From Acanthamoeba castellanii str. Neff (Eukaryota > Discosea > Longamoebia > Acanthamoebidae), in NCBI RefSeq assembly GCF_000313135.1, contig NW_004457596.1:54679-76227 (forward strand): a stretch of 21,549 bases of DNA, written 5' to 3'. The notes below the pieces were generated by a model, which was not told the DNA's origin, did not search any database, and saw only the letters and a list, made by a program, of their open reading frames with translations. Of the stretch, positions 1-9,524 are shown piece after piece. Within the stretch, counting starts at the first letter, position 1. Each line of letters begins with the position of its first letter. The translations under genes were made by a program, and so were the position numbers.

Positions 1-2262
1 TGTGTGCACCGGCCATGACGACATTGGTCACCAAGAAGACAACACTGAAGGCGAAGACGTGGGGCGGTACCTTGATCTGGATGAATTCCTTTTGGAGCTC
101 CTTGATGCTCTCCTTGGTGACCTGGAGGCCGTTGGCGTCGTACCACGTCTCCGTTTGGCGGTTGAGTATAGCTCCGATCTCGTACCCAAGCGAAAGCAGA
201 CCCGAGATGACCTGCATCAACACACCCATCAGCATCACCATCAGCACTCGTGTGGGCCACATTCCACCAAGCGCCAGAGCCACCACAAGGCAGCGTAGCG
301 CGTACCTTGACAGAGATCTCAAAGTTGACGGTGGGCCGGGTGTTGCACGTGGTGCCCATGATCTCTGAGTAAAAGTGGATGTAGAAGAGGCCCTCCATGC
401 GCCGGATGCGAATCCAGTTCCGTCGGCTTCCCTTGCCCCGCGTGGGCGCCTCGCCCTCTCGCACCGCGCGAGGCGGCGCCAAGTACATGTCCGAGATCTC
501 CTTCACCACCACCGGGCCGGCCTGTGGTGGGCGAAAAAATAATGATTAATGAATACATAAATAAATAAATAAATAAATTGGCTCACAGCTGAGCGGGCCA
601 AGCCGTACCTGAACGCCGCCCTGGTCGCCGAGAATGGCAGGGACGGCCGCGGCAAACTTCTCGTGGTCCCACTCGACGCTGCCCAGCTTGGCCTTGCACG
701 AGTAGATGGGGTCGACCATGGCGGCCATGGGGTTGTAGGTGGAGTGGATCCGTATTTTGGCGGACTGGAGGTCGGGCTCGATGAAGGCCTTGTACATGGG
801 GAACATCACGTTGGTCACCCGCAGCAGGGCGTCCTTCTGCTTCTTGCTCACCGAATGCATGTCTCGCATGATACTGCCCAGGTACCACCACACGAGGGGG
901 AGAAGCGGCGCAGTGAGAACACACACGCACGAGGCACGACACACAACGCGTTGGATGGAAGCGCACGCACCGCTTGACCAAATCGAGGTGAACGCCGCCC
1001 GTGATGGCGACAGTGATGTCTGTGCACGCGGCGAACGATGAGCTTCGTAGGTGCGAACGAGGGTATGTGGGGAGTGTGCGGGGGCGGTGGAGCGTGGCGT
1101 ACCGAGGAGCGGTCGGATGGCAGGGTTGAGCGCGTAGGAGCCCTCGAGGATGACCACGCGCGATGGCGGAGGAGAGACGCGCGCGAATCCCGTTCGCTTG
1201 CGCAGCTCCGGGGAGAAGATGGTCACCTGCATGACAGCGCATGGCTTAGAACACGAACACACGACAGCACGCACGCACGCACACACGACGCATGCACGCA
1301 CGCACGCAACACATATGATAGAGGCGAGGCTTGACAAACCTGTGGGATTTCGATTTCGTTGCCGGCCTTCAGGCCGGTGAGGGCCTTGACCACGAGATCG
1401 AATTCGACGAGCGAGATGTCGTCAAAGTTGCCGTCGATGACGCTGTCCACCCTCACGAACGTCTCCAGCGGCATCACGAGCGCGTCGCCAAGCAGCCTGC
1501 CCCCGTGACCCGGATCAGTGCGTGCGGTGTGTGTGTTTGTGTTTGTGTGTGCGTGTGCGTGGGCGTGTGGCGTGTGTGTGTGCGCGTGTGGTGCAAATGT
1601 CATGCACACGCGTGGCGTACTCGTGCATCTTGCGAGCAAAGGTGGTCTTGCCAGAGCCGGGCGGCCCAGCGACGCCGACGATGATCACGCGATCCGGGCG
1701 CTTCTCCCTCATCTGCACGCACGCGACGTCCGCGCAAACACATCAGCGCACGGACAGCGCAGCCATGAAGGAAAGGAAGAGGAGGAGGAAGAGGGAAGAG
1801 GGAAGAAGAGGAGACCATCTCGATGGCGCGAATGGCGTGGAAGAAGCCCTGGTCGAACGACAAGACGTGCGGAATGGCCACAAACTCGTCCACGCCGGTC
1901 GAGGCGTCTCGCGCAAGTGTCACGTCGAACTCCTCGCCGTAGAAGTCCGGCTCCGCCACGTCCCTGACCCACCAGTACCAAGCTCGGGTCAGTTGAATGA
2001 GATGGAGATGAATTAAAAAGATTGGTGCCCATTTCAAAAAAACGAATGGATGCACAAGAAGGAGAAGGTACAGTGTGTCAAGACCCTCAACTTCGGGCTC
2101 TGTCTTCTTCTTGGAGGCTCCGCTGCAGTGGGCGGCCACCAGGCCCGCTTCATTTCTTCTGCGGAGATGGTGTGCTTCGGGGGCGAGATGGCCCTCCAAG
2201 ATTTGCGTCCTTTGCGCAGCTCGACGCGCAGCACCGCCCTCGATATGGTTCACGCGTTCCAT
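1..2262 (-). CDS. Uridine-kinase-like P-loop + CYTH (triphosphate tunnel) protein, 3' end off the left edge
   Basis: Exon model (minus): 2262-2072, 1963-1816, 1712-1621, 1496-1340, 1226-1103, 1019-971, 873-609, 521-306, 211-71, all GT-AG with matching phases, giving 461 residues before the window edge. The P-loop GPPGSGKT lies in exon 3. VIDGNFDD, a uridine-kinase-like segment TGGVHLDLVKR, and MYKAFIEPDLQ follow, in the same order as in plant TTM1/TTM2-type proteins. The later exons (IRIRRMEGLFYIHFYSE; KVISGLLSLGYEIGAIL; EFIQIK) match the CYTH half. Known: TTM proteins of this type join a kinase-like domain to a tunnel fold that hydrolyses phosphoanhydrides; the kinase activity is doubtful in plants. 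The N-terminus before the P-loop is lineage-specific, and the start at 2262 is supported only by phase agreement. A C-terminal coiled coil/membrane anchor, if present, lies outside. Strongly supported from about 1963 to 71; the first exon is tentative. Confidence 0.85.
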
Positions 2263-2383
2263 CTCTCTCCTCCGCTTCTTGCCGTCGATAGCTTTGATTC
2301 ACAACTCCTTTGCCGTTGGTATGCAAACAATAAAAACAGAAACAAAAATACAAAAGAAAAGAGTGCTCATCTTTTCTGTTTTG
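2263..2383. promoter_or_regulatory. 121-bp divergent promoter between the TTM-like gene and EEFSEC
   Basis: The two start codons (2262 minus, 2384 plus) are only 121 bp apart, so both promoters and 5' UTRs must fit here or extend into coding sequence. The EEFSEC side (about 2326-2365) is a strikingly A-rich leader directly before the ATG. I see no clear TATA box in a sensible position for either gene. Confidence 0.5.
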
Positions 2384-2908
2384 ATGGAGGAACCAGCTGC
2401 TCCCTCGGCCGCTACGCTCAACATAAACCTGGGCATCCTGGGACATGTAGATAGCGGCAAAACCAGTCTCGGTATGCAAGCAAGCGTGATTTTTATATTA
2501 TTATTCTTATTATTTTTGCATTAATCAATTTGCATGTTGATGGCGTTCAGCCAAGGCGCTGTCCACGTTGGCGTCTACTGCGGCGTTCGACAAAAACCCG
2601 CAGAGCAAACAGCGCGGCATCACGCTCGACCTTGGCTTCTCGGCCTTCACCACCGACCCATCACCGCGCCTACGCGGTTCGTGGTTCACCCCTCGCACAC
2701 GCCACCTGTGCCACCACCCATCCCGCTCACACCGGGTGGCCGCTCCTCTAGACGCCGGCTATGACCAGGTGCAGTACACGCTGGTCGATTGCCCGGGCCA
2801 CGCCTCGCTCATCCGCACCATCATCGGAGGCGCACAGATCATGGACCTCGCACTGCTGGTCATCGACGCCGTCAAGGGCATCCAGACACAAACCGCCGAG
2901 GTACTCCC

Positions 2909-2975
<67 letters not shown>

Positions 2976-4772
2976 CTGAGCTCATGAGTGCCCTGCGCAG
3001 TGCCTGGTCATTGCCGAGATGACGACCGACCGGCTATTGATGGTGCTTAACAAAACAGACATGCTGCCGGCCGACAACAGGGCCGCGCACGTGAAGAAGG
3101 CCGAGGAGCGGGTGCGGCGCGGCCTCAAGGGCACCAAGTTCGCCGAGGCGCCCATGGTCGCCGTCGCCGCCTGTCCCGGAGCCGAAGAGGGCGCACCTCC
3201 TCTCGGCATTACTCAGCTCGTACGTGGTGGGTGTGTGTCGTGTGTCGTGTGTGTGTCGTGTGTGTCGTGTGTGCGGTGCGTCGTGCGTCGTGCGTGTCGC
3301 GCTGACGGTGCACGCACGTGCGTCAGATTGATACTCTGCGGGAGATGACGGAGCTGCCGCGCCGGTCGGCCGACGGTCCGTTCCTGCTGTCGGTGGACCA
3401 CTGCTTTCCGGTCAAGGGCCAGGGCACCGTGCTCACCGGCACCGTGCTCTCCGGCTCCGTCAAGGTGAACGACACCATCGAGCTGCCCGAACTCAAAGTG
3501 CAGAAGAAGGTCAAATCGCTCCAGGTACTGTGCGTGTCGTGTGTCGTGCGCCGTGTGTGCCGTGTGTGTCGTGTTGCTCACGCTACGTGTGCGGCCTCGT
3601 CAAGGTGTTTCACAAACCGGTGCCGAGTGCCAAGCAAGGGGACCGGGTGGGCATGTGCGTGACCCAGCTGGACTCGAAGCTGCTGGAGCGCGGGCTGGCG
3701 GCCACCCCCGGCTCGGTGGTCACCATGACCAGCGCCATCGCCGCTCTCCGGCGGATCAAGTACTTCAAGCAGCCCATACTCAACCGCACCAAGTTTCATG
3801 GTACGTGCCACAGTCACAGCCGCAGCCAAAGCCAACGCACGACACGCACGCAATGACACACGGGTGATGGCTCACACGGTCATTGCCTCCCGCGCGCGCA
3901 GTGACGGTGGGGCACACGACCGTGATGGCGACTCCACTCTTCTTCTCTCTTCCCACTGGCGCCCCGCAGGAGTCTGCCCAGCTGCCGAGTACCTTAAGCT
4001 CCTCGCTTGACCTGTGTGTTGTGTGTGTGTGTGTGTTGCGAAAGAGCAAAGAAGCTCACGCACGCACGCACGCACGCTGCAGCCACGTTCGACTTCTCGC
4101 ACGAGTACCTGCGACAGGACGAGATGCTGGCCTCCACAAGGGAACACCGGGTCGGGCAGCAGTGGGCTCTGCTCCGCTTCGAGAAGCCCATCACCTGCCC
4201 GCCCAACAGCCTCCTGATCGGGTCGCGACTCGACACCGACATCCGTAAGATTCCCCATTCCTCGCACCAGGTAGCCCTCTTCTTCCGCCGTCTAAGCGCC
4301 CATGTCGGGTGCGTGCGCGTGCAGACAGCAGTGCGTGCCGCATTGCGTTCTACGGTCGCCTGCTCGGCGCCGCCGACAGTCCCGACCAAGGCCTCAAGCT
4401 CTACAAGCACAAGCAGCGAGAAGGGTACATAAGGATCCCTCTGCCCGGCCTGGCTCACACACGCTGGCCATCTGTGTGTCGTGTCGTGTCGTGTTCTTTT
4501 CACTCGCGCACAGGGTGATCGATCGGGTGCAGGATGAGTATACGGTGATCGGCCGGGGCTTCTTCAAGAAGGAGACGGACCTCACCATCTTCCTGGGTCT
4601 CAAGGTGGAGGCCTCCACGGGCGAGGTGGGGGTGCTGGAGTCGCCCTTCGGCAAGACGGGCAAGTTCAAGGTGCACTTCCCCCAGGGCGTGCCCAAGGAC
4701 CCCAAGGCCAAGCTCCACCTCAAGTACCGCACCTTCTTCCTCGCCAGCGACAAGCGGAAGATCGCCCAGTAG
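2384..4772 (+). CDS. EEFSEC: Selenocysteine-specific elongation factor eEFSec (SelB homologue)
   Basis: Delivers Sec-tRNA(Sec) to UGA codons with SECIS-binding protein; cytosolic GTPase. Exons: 2384-2471, 2551-2900, 3001-3219, 3327-3524, 3605-3800, 3902-3988, 4083-4244, 4325-4424, 4514-4772. These total 1659 nt, giving 552 residues (human about 596). G1 GHVDSGKT is at 20-27, the RGITLDLGF switch-I region at 51-59, DCPGH at 109-113 and NKTD at 163-166. Domains II-III include SVDHCFPVKGQGTVLTGT and FHKPVPSAKQGDR, followed by KFHVTVGHTTVMA. Domain IV, diagnostic of eEFSec against EF-Tu/EF1A, is present: WALLRFEKPITCP, IGSRLDTDIHSSACRIAFYG, YTVIGRGFFKKETD, GKFKVHFP. The C-terminus lacks most of the long basic tail of the human protein. 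The stretch around residues 62-95 is poorly conserved and might hide a mis-modelled intron. The CDS ends in four consecutive TAG codons. Confidence 0.95.
2910..2973 (+). repeat. Uninterrupted (TG)32 microsatellite in EEFSEC intron 2
   Basis: A pure TG dinucleotide run fills most of the 100-nt intron 2901-3000, starting nine nucleotides after the donor GTACTC. It is the purest and longest simple repeat in the window. Such runs are length-unstable, so copy number may vary between strains. Confidence 0.97.
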
Positions 4773-4861
4773 TAGTAGTAGGAGTAGGTAGGGGGTTACC
4801 ACCACCGAAAAGCTAGAACACGAGAAAAAAGTAGTGGTGTTGATGTTTACTTTACTACATT
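4773..4861. terminator. Compact convergent 3' ends of EEFSEC and gene A
   Basis: Only 89 bp separate the two stop codons, so both 3' UTRs and polyadenylation signals must lie here or overlap. I see no AATAAA hexamer on either strand. An A-run (about 4824-4830) and T-rich stretch (4846-4862) are present. Confidence 0.35.
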
Positions 4862-7332
4862 TTACGATCGATCGCAGTTTCGCTTGGCGTGGCCCGCATT
4901 GTTGTTGTGCCGTCGTCGTCTGCGTCGATGATGTGCAGTCCTGTCCTTCTGTTCCTCCTCCCCCTCTTCTTCTTCTTCGCCCTCCTCTTCTAATGATCGC
5001 CCTTGGTGGTCTTGGACTCGGTTGAAGTGCGTCTTCCCAGCCCCTCCAGGCAGGTTAGTGATGGGTCGCGTGTCGTCGAGCAGCGACGCGATGCTGGGCA
5101 GGCGACTGGCCCGTGGCGGACACGACGCCGCCGAGTCCGACGCAGTGGCCTCCGGCGAGCCGGCGGCGTGGCTTCGTCGCCGCGCCCGCTTGGAGCGGTG
5201 ACCCTCGTCGATGGACTGGTGTCTGAGCTCCCCTGACGAGGGCGGAGAACGGCCCGAAGCGGTGGCGAGGGCTGTGTGGACCATCCACGCGTTGACCAAC
5301 TGGTCGTGTTGCTGGTGGTGCGAGTGCGGGTGCGGGTGGGTGGGTGTGGGGTTGAGGAGGTGCTGCAGCGACGAAACGGGTGGAGTGGGCGTGGGTTCGC
5401 TGGAGACTGGCGGCGCAGCGGCTGCTTGGGCGCTGGGCGATGTCGGGGCGGCTATGGAGTTGAACAGGGTCAGCGCCGAGTCCCCGTGGGGCGAGAACAT
5501 CGCCGACACGCTCTCGTGCATCGCCTGCTCCGATCCACCGAGCTCTCTGAACCCCTGCACAACACCGGTAGCCGTCGTCACATGTTAGCCTGGATGCTCT
5601 CTCTCTCTCTCTCTCGAGAGAGAGGTTGATTGAGGGTACGCACGTGGATCATTTCCATGATCTTGAGCTGTAGCCCCGCGCAGTTGTTGCCGTACTTCCT
5701 CGCTATGGCGTTCTTCGGCGACGACTGCTCTCTCTTGGCACCTCCATCTGCGAGCGACACGACACGCGACATGGAATTGGTGGTGCGGAAGAGCGGCGCG
5801 ATGAAGGTGGTGTGCGGCCTGCTCAAGTACCTTCCTCGGCCTGCGAGAGGTAGAGCGAGTGCGAGAAGACCTCGATGGGCGACGAGGTCACGGAGAGGTC
5901 CGCCAGCGAGCCCAGGGCCAGCTCGCTGCAGGTGAGCCGGAAGCAGAGGGAGAACTTGGTGCCGGAGCGCTGCTGGGAGGTGGTCAGCAGCTTGAGCTTC
6001 TTGAAGGTCGCCGTGTACACCCCCGAATGCCAATCGCTCTGTGTGGCGCACAAACGGTCAAACGAGATCAGGTGAGTGCGTGTGCGGTGGAGCGTAGTGC
6101 GTGCACGTGTGCGGTAACAGACTTTATATACCTTCTCGAGACGCACGGAGGTGACTCCGTCGATGGAGCGGTCGAGGGTGTCGCCGTTGTCGTTACGCAC
6201 GACGCTGGCCTCGACGAAGACGCCCTCGCCGTCGCGCAGGGCCCAGTGGAGCTGGCGCAGGGCTTCTCCCGACTCACCGCCCGAGAAAGCTGCGGAAAGT
6301 AAGAAGCAAGAAGGTGGGTTAGGAACAGCCAAGCATAAATAGTACCTCACCCACAGTGGCTTACCACACAACAGTCCAAACTTTGTGGGAAACACCCAAA
6401 CAAATAGCCGTGATCGCACCACCGGTAAAATGAAACGAAAATATTAAAATGGTGCATTGCGATTGGCTGGCACATCAGATGATCACGGCGAGGTCAAAAA
6501 AAGTTGACAAGAAAGAAGGATCGGCGTGCCTGCACCGGTGGCTTCTGGGCCAGAAGGAAGTGGCGGGACGATGAGGTAGACCGAGGGGTAGGGCTTCAGC
6601 AGGCGCTGGTACACCGTTCGGTTCTGTGGTTGCACCCCGATCTGCAGCATCACCCTGTCACCGCCGCAAGCGGTCGGTAAGCTCTCTTGCGAAAACAAAA
6701 AGAGGCGCGGTCAAGCGAAAATTGAGCGCGGGTCGCATACCAAAATAGAAAAGGACATAATAAAATTCGACCAATAAACGACGTCTGACAAACTGACAAA
6801 AAAAGTTGTCCCAGATGGCACTGCGGGCGTAGTGGGTGGAGGTAGATTGCAGGCTGGGGGGGAGATCGTACTTGTGTTGGGGGGCGGAAGCTTCTTGTGG
6901 GCGTGGCGGTGGCGGTGCTGCGCCCGCTGTGGGTGAATTGGTTGGTGGCTGAGGCTGCGGGCAGGCCGTAAGAGTAGCGAATGGGAGCTGCGGCGGCGGT
7001 GGCGACTGGTGGTCAAAGTGGTCGGAGTGGCGGTGGGCGTGCGAGTAGAGATGCGCGGCTGCGGTGGCCATGAGAGATTCGTGTGTAAGGTGCGTCGGGG
7101 CGGTGGTCTGGTGGGGAGCGAAGAGCAGAGGCGGGAGAGGCGGTCGGTCGTGTGGATAGCTGAGAGTCGGCGGGCCGCGCGTGAATGCGGGCGGCGGGAG
7201 CAAGAGACCAGACAGTGGTGGAGGCACAGATATTGACGTAATCCACCGAGGCTGCATCTGGGGCGAGAGGGAAAGAGATGAGGTAGTCGAGGTCTCTGTG
7301 GACGAAGCGCTCGTCCCCAGGAAGGGGTTCAT
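4862..7332 (-). CDS. Putative transcription factor A with STAT/CudA-like core (paralogue of 18041-20003)
   Basis: Exons (minus): 7332-6872, 6654-6536, 6289-6132, 6038-5831, 5747-5644, 5554-4862; 1743 nt, 580 residues. The first 153 residues are Ser/Pro/His-rich and probably disordered. The core, about 154-370, contains QIGVQPQNRTVYQRLLKPYP, ASVVRNDNGDTLDRSIDG, HSGVYTATFKKLKLLT, SSPIEVFSHSLYL and YGNNCAGLQLKIMEMIH. The order of strands (QP..R...L / V....G / GVY.A.FK.L.L / S.P..V.S) resembles the DNA-binding domain of STATs and, from memory, the amoebozoan CudA family; this is inference, not an alignment. No SH2 domain follows. The tail has a basic NLS-like cluster SKRARRRS at about 471-478, then an acidic run and an Arg/Asn-rich end. 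The exon 1 donor (AA|GTACGA) is the least certain junction. The start at 7332 is the first in-frame ATG. Confidence 0.75.
5607..5624. repeat. 18-bp perfect palindrome of CT/GA repeats in an intron
   Basis: CTCTCTCTCGAGAGAGAG is centred on TCGA and preceded by a longer CT run from about 5597. It lies in the last intron of gene A (5643-5555) near its donor and could form a hairpin in the pre-mRNA. Confidence 0.9.
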
Positions 7333-8366
7333 GGGGCCTCGAAGCTTCGGGCAGCTGAAGATGACTGGAGTGAGCTTCTTGAGGAAGATGGGCGTGCGGT
7401 AGAGGGAGGTGATCGTGCGTGCGCGGTGAGGGACGGGAAAAGCGAAGAGAATGGCGAAGTCGTCGAGGGCGGGGGCTTTGCGGCCTCTTGGCGTTGTACG
7501 CCACCCGGCGGTTCAGCGTTGTTCGCTCCTCGTTGTCTTTGTACGCGGAGACGATCTCCCTCTCTGGTTCTTGTGTGCTCTCGGCTGTTGAGATTAATTG
7601 CCACTAGCCACTAAAACACACACCCCCAACTGAATGCCAGGGGACATACCCAGGAAAGTTGCCACCGGGTGGCGTGTTGAGCTGAAACAGCCATTCTCCG
7701 TCTTCTCGAAAGCCGCGTGTGCGCTGCCTTTCGGGCAGTCCTTGGAACATCTCCGGGCGGATTTCTGGCCTTCGGAAAGCGCCGCATTTAAGATATCTGG
7801 CGTGCCTGAACGGTCGGCCTATCCGCACCCCGGATTCCCAGGCGCGGGCCAACATCACGAAAGTTATTTGAATCATGTCAAATAGAACTCCACGGGGCCG
7901 TGAGAAGGAAGCCGTACAACAGCCTCGGCCCGCGCGCTTCTCTCCTCTTCTCCTCTTTCTCGGGCACCGAACCAACCCCCCAAAGAGACGCCCTCCACAG
8001 ACCACCGCGGACGGCTCGCCCAATAACGGAGTGGTGAACAAGAAGAATTGTACAACACGCGCAGCTGGCGATGATGATAGTGACACGACTCTACATTGCA
8101 GCGGTCGCGGAGTGCACCACCATCTCCAGCCCTTCTCCTCCTTTCTCCATCTGGTACGCGCTGGAGAAGAAGAAGGGGTGTGTGTAGTGGGCATATCAAT
8201 CAATCATACGGTTGGTGTGAAGAGATGAAATGCCCACGCAACACAACACGTAGGGGCAGCAGCCGTGGAGGAAAACGTACAGCTTGTTGGTGGCTTGCGT
8301 TGCGTGGCTTTTGTTTCCTCTTCGCCGGAGAAGTGAGTGCTCGTCTCGCCGGGGCGGGAGGGAGGC
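7333..8366. other. Gene-poor interval upstream of gene A, 3' of the AMMECR1-J gene
   Basis: About 1 kb with no recognisable protein or RNA. It should hold the promoter and 5' UTR of gene A and the 3' UTR of the 8367-9524 gene (both minus). Reading frames are open in several phases on both strands, as expected at this GC content. The longest, minus 8194-7604, has no recognisable domain, splice pattern or homologue. Confidence 0.4.
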
Positions 8367-9524
8367 TCAACGGGCCGGACCTGATCGTGGGCCTGGCCCG
8401 CCGGGCGTGTTGACGAGTCGCAGGAGGCCCTTCTCGTAGTCGCCTATCTGCTTGTAGGCGGAGTTGATCTGCAAAAACTTGTCGGCGCAGTCGAGGCAGT
8501 TGGATTGCTTGTCGGGGTGATACTGGAGCGAGAGCTTGCGGAAGGCCTTCTTGACGTCGGCCATCGGCGCGCCTCTTGCTATGCCGAGGATGTCGTAGTT
8601 GGTCTGGAATTCGTCGTAATCTTTGTCGTACGTGACCTCCATCCCTCGCAGGATGAACACGCCCGCCACCATCGCAATAATCGCCAGCGCAAAGAGCCAG
8701 CCCCCGATGGAAGAGGAAGACGATGGAGAAGAAGGAGACGACGACGTCGAAGCGGCACCCGGTTTCCGCTTATCTTGCAGCCGCTTCGTGAGAGATGTGA
8801 CGTATCGATGGCGTCGCCTCCGAATCGTCCTCTGCCGCTTCGCGTTCTCGTTCTCGTCCTCGTCGGGATTGTTGCGCGCCGACAGCTCCTTGAGCTTGCC
8901 CTCCTTGTCCTTCGTCTCGACGTGCTTGAAGTAGTCCTTGGCCGACACGATGCACGACGAAGTCTCGAAGCGGATGATTTCGACGGTGGCCATGAATTGG
9001 GGAGTGAGATCGCCCGTGTAGCCCGCCTTCCTGATTCCCTCCTCGATCGCCTCCTTCTTGTTCCATCCTCGTGCGAGAATCGTCTCGGGCGGGTAGACCT
9101 TGCTGTACTGCGTTGCACCCACCTTGAAGAGGATTCGAATGCCGTGCTTTCCCACTTCCCAATCGTCGAGTTTTTGGATGGTCTTGTAGGTCTTAGGCAA
9201 GATGACGCTCGCCGAGCACCGCAGGTAGGGGATGTCCTCTGCCGTGATGGGATTCTGGCGCGGGTCCTCGAACGCGCTCGCTCGAATGGTGCGCAGGAAC
9301 TGGTCCGAGTGCAGCTGGACCGGCGTCATCGTGATGAGGGAGCCTCGCGCCTCGAACACGTTCCGCTCCTTCCCTTGCGCATCCACCTTCTTCACTCGCT
9401 TGGCCCAGGAGATGCACAGCGGGCACGAAGCATCCTGAAATTCAGGAGGGGCGCATTTCTGCTTCTCCAGATGGCTCACTACCGTGTCGAAGCAGTAGTA
9501 ACACAACTCGCGAGTCGCCTTCAT
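8367..9524 (-). CDS. AMMECR1-domain / transmembrane / J-domain fusion protein
   Basis: Single exon, 385 residues. Residues about 6-200 match AMMECR1: CYYCFDTVVSHL, FEDPRQNPITAEDIPYLRCS, LDDWEVGKHGIRI, ILARGWNKKEAI, RKAGYTGDL. The family signature LRGCIGT is altered to ARGSLIT (60-65). Residues 210-255 are charged and very basic (RTIRRRRHR, KRLQDKRK). A Ser-rich spacer follows, then one hydrophobic helix (about 275-293), then a J domain (about 307-369) with an intact HPD at 336-338. Basic residues before the helix predict cytosolic AMMECR1 and a lumenal J domain, as in Sec63, where J recruits BiP; topology is inferred. There is no signal peptide. I chose the ATG at 9524 because AMMECR1 homology begins right after it. 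AMMECR1's molecular function is poorly defined. Despite its size the gene has no introns, unlike all its neighbours. Confidence 0.93.
   Translation of the reverse strand: MKATRELCYYCFDTVVSHLEKQKCAPPEFQDASCPLCISWAKRVKKVDAQGKERNVFEARGSLITMTPVQLHSDQFLRTIRASAFEDPRQNPITAEDIPYLRCSASVILPKTYKTIQKLDDWEVGKHGIRILFKVGATQYSKVYPPETILARGWNKKEAIEEGIRKAGYTGDLTPQFMATVEIIRFETSSCIVSAKDYFKHVETKDKEGKLKELSARNNPDEDENENAKRQRTIRRRRHRYVTSLTKRLQDKRKPGAASTSSSPSSPSSSSSIGGWLFALAIIAMVAGVFILRGMEVTYDKDYDEFQTNYDILGIARGAPMADVKKAFRKLSLQYHPDKQSNCLDCADKFLQINSAYKQIGDYEKGLLRLVNTPGGPGPRSGPAR

Noticed and set aside
1600..1622. GC-AG intron (donor GC at 1614) in the TTM-like gene
   Set aside because: A GT donor at 1620 (CACGA|GTACGC) gives the correct phase with an ordinary boundary.
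3220..3326. TGTGTCG repeats as a regulatory or CRISPR-like array
   Set aside because: Degenerate low-complexity intron filler without spacers, typical of introns throughout the window.
7604..8194. Minus-strand open frame of about 196 codons in the gap
   Set aside because: No domain, skewed Arg/Pro composition, other frames equally open, and no supporting splice or homology evidence.
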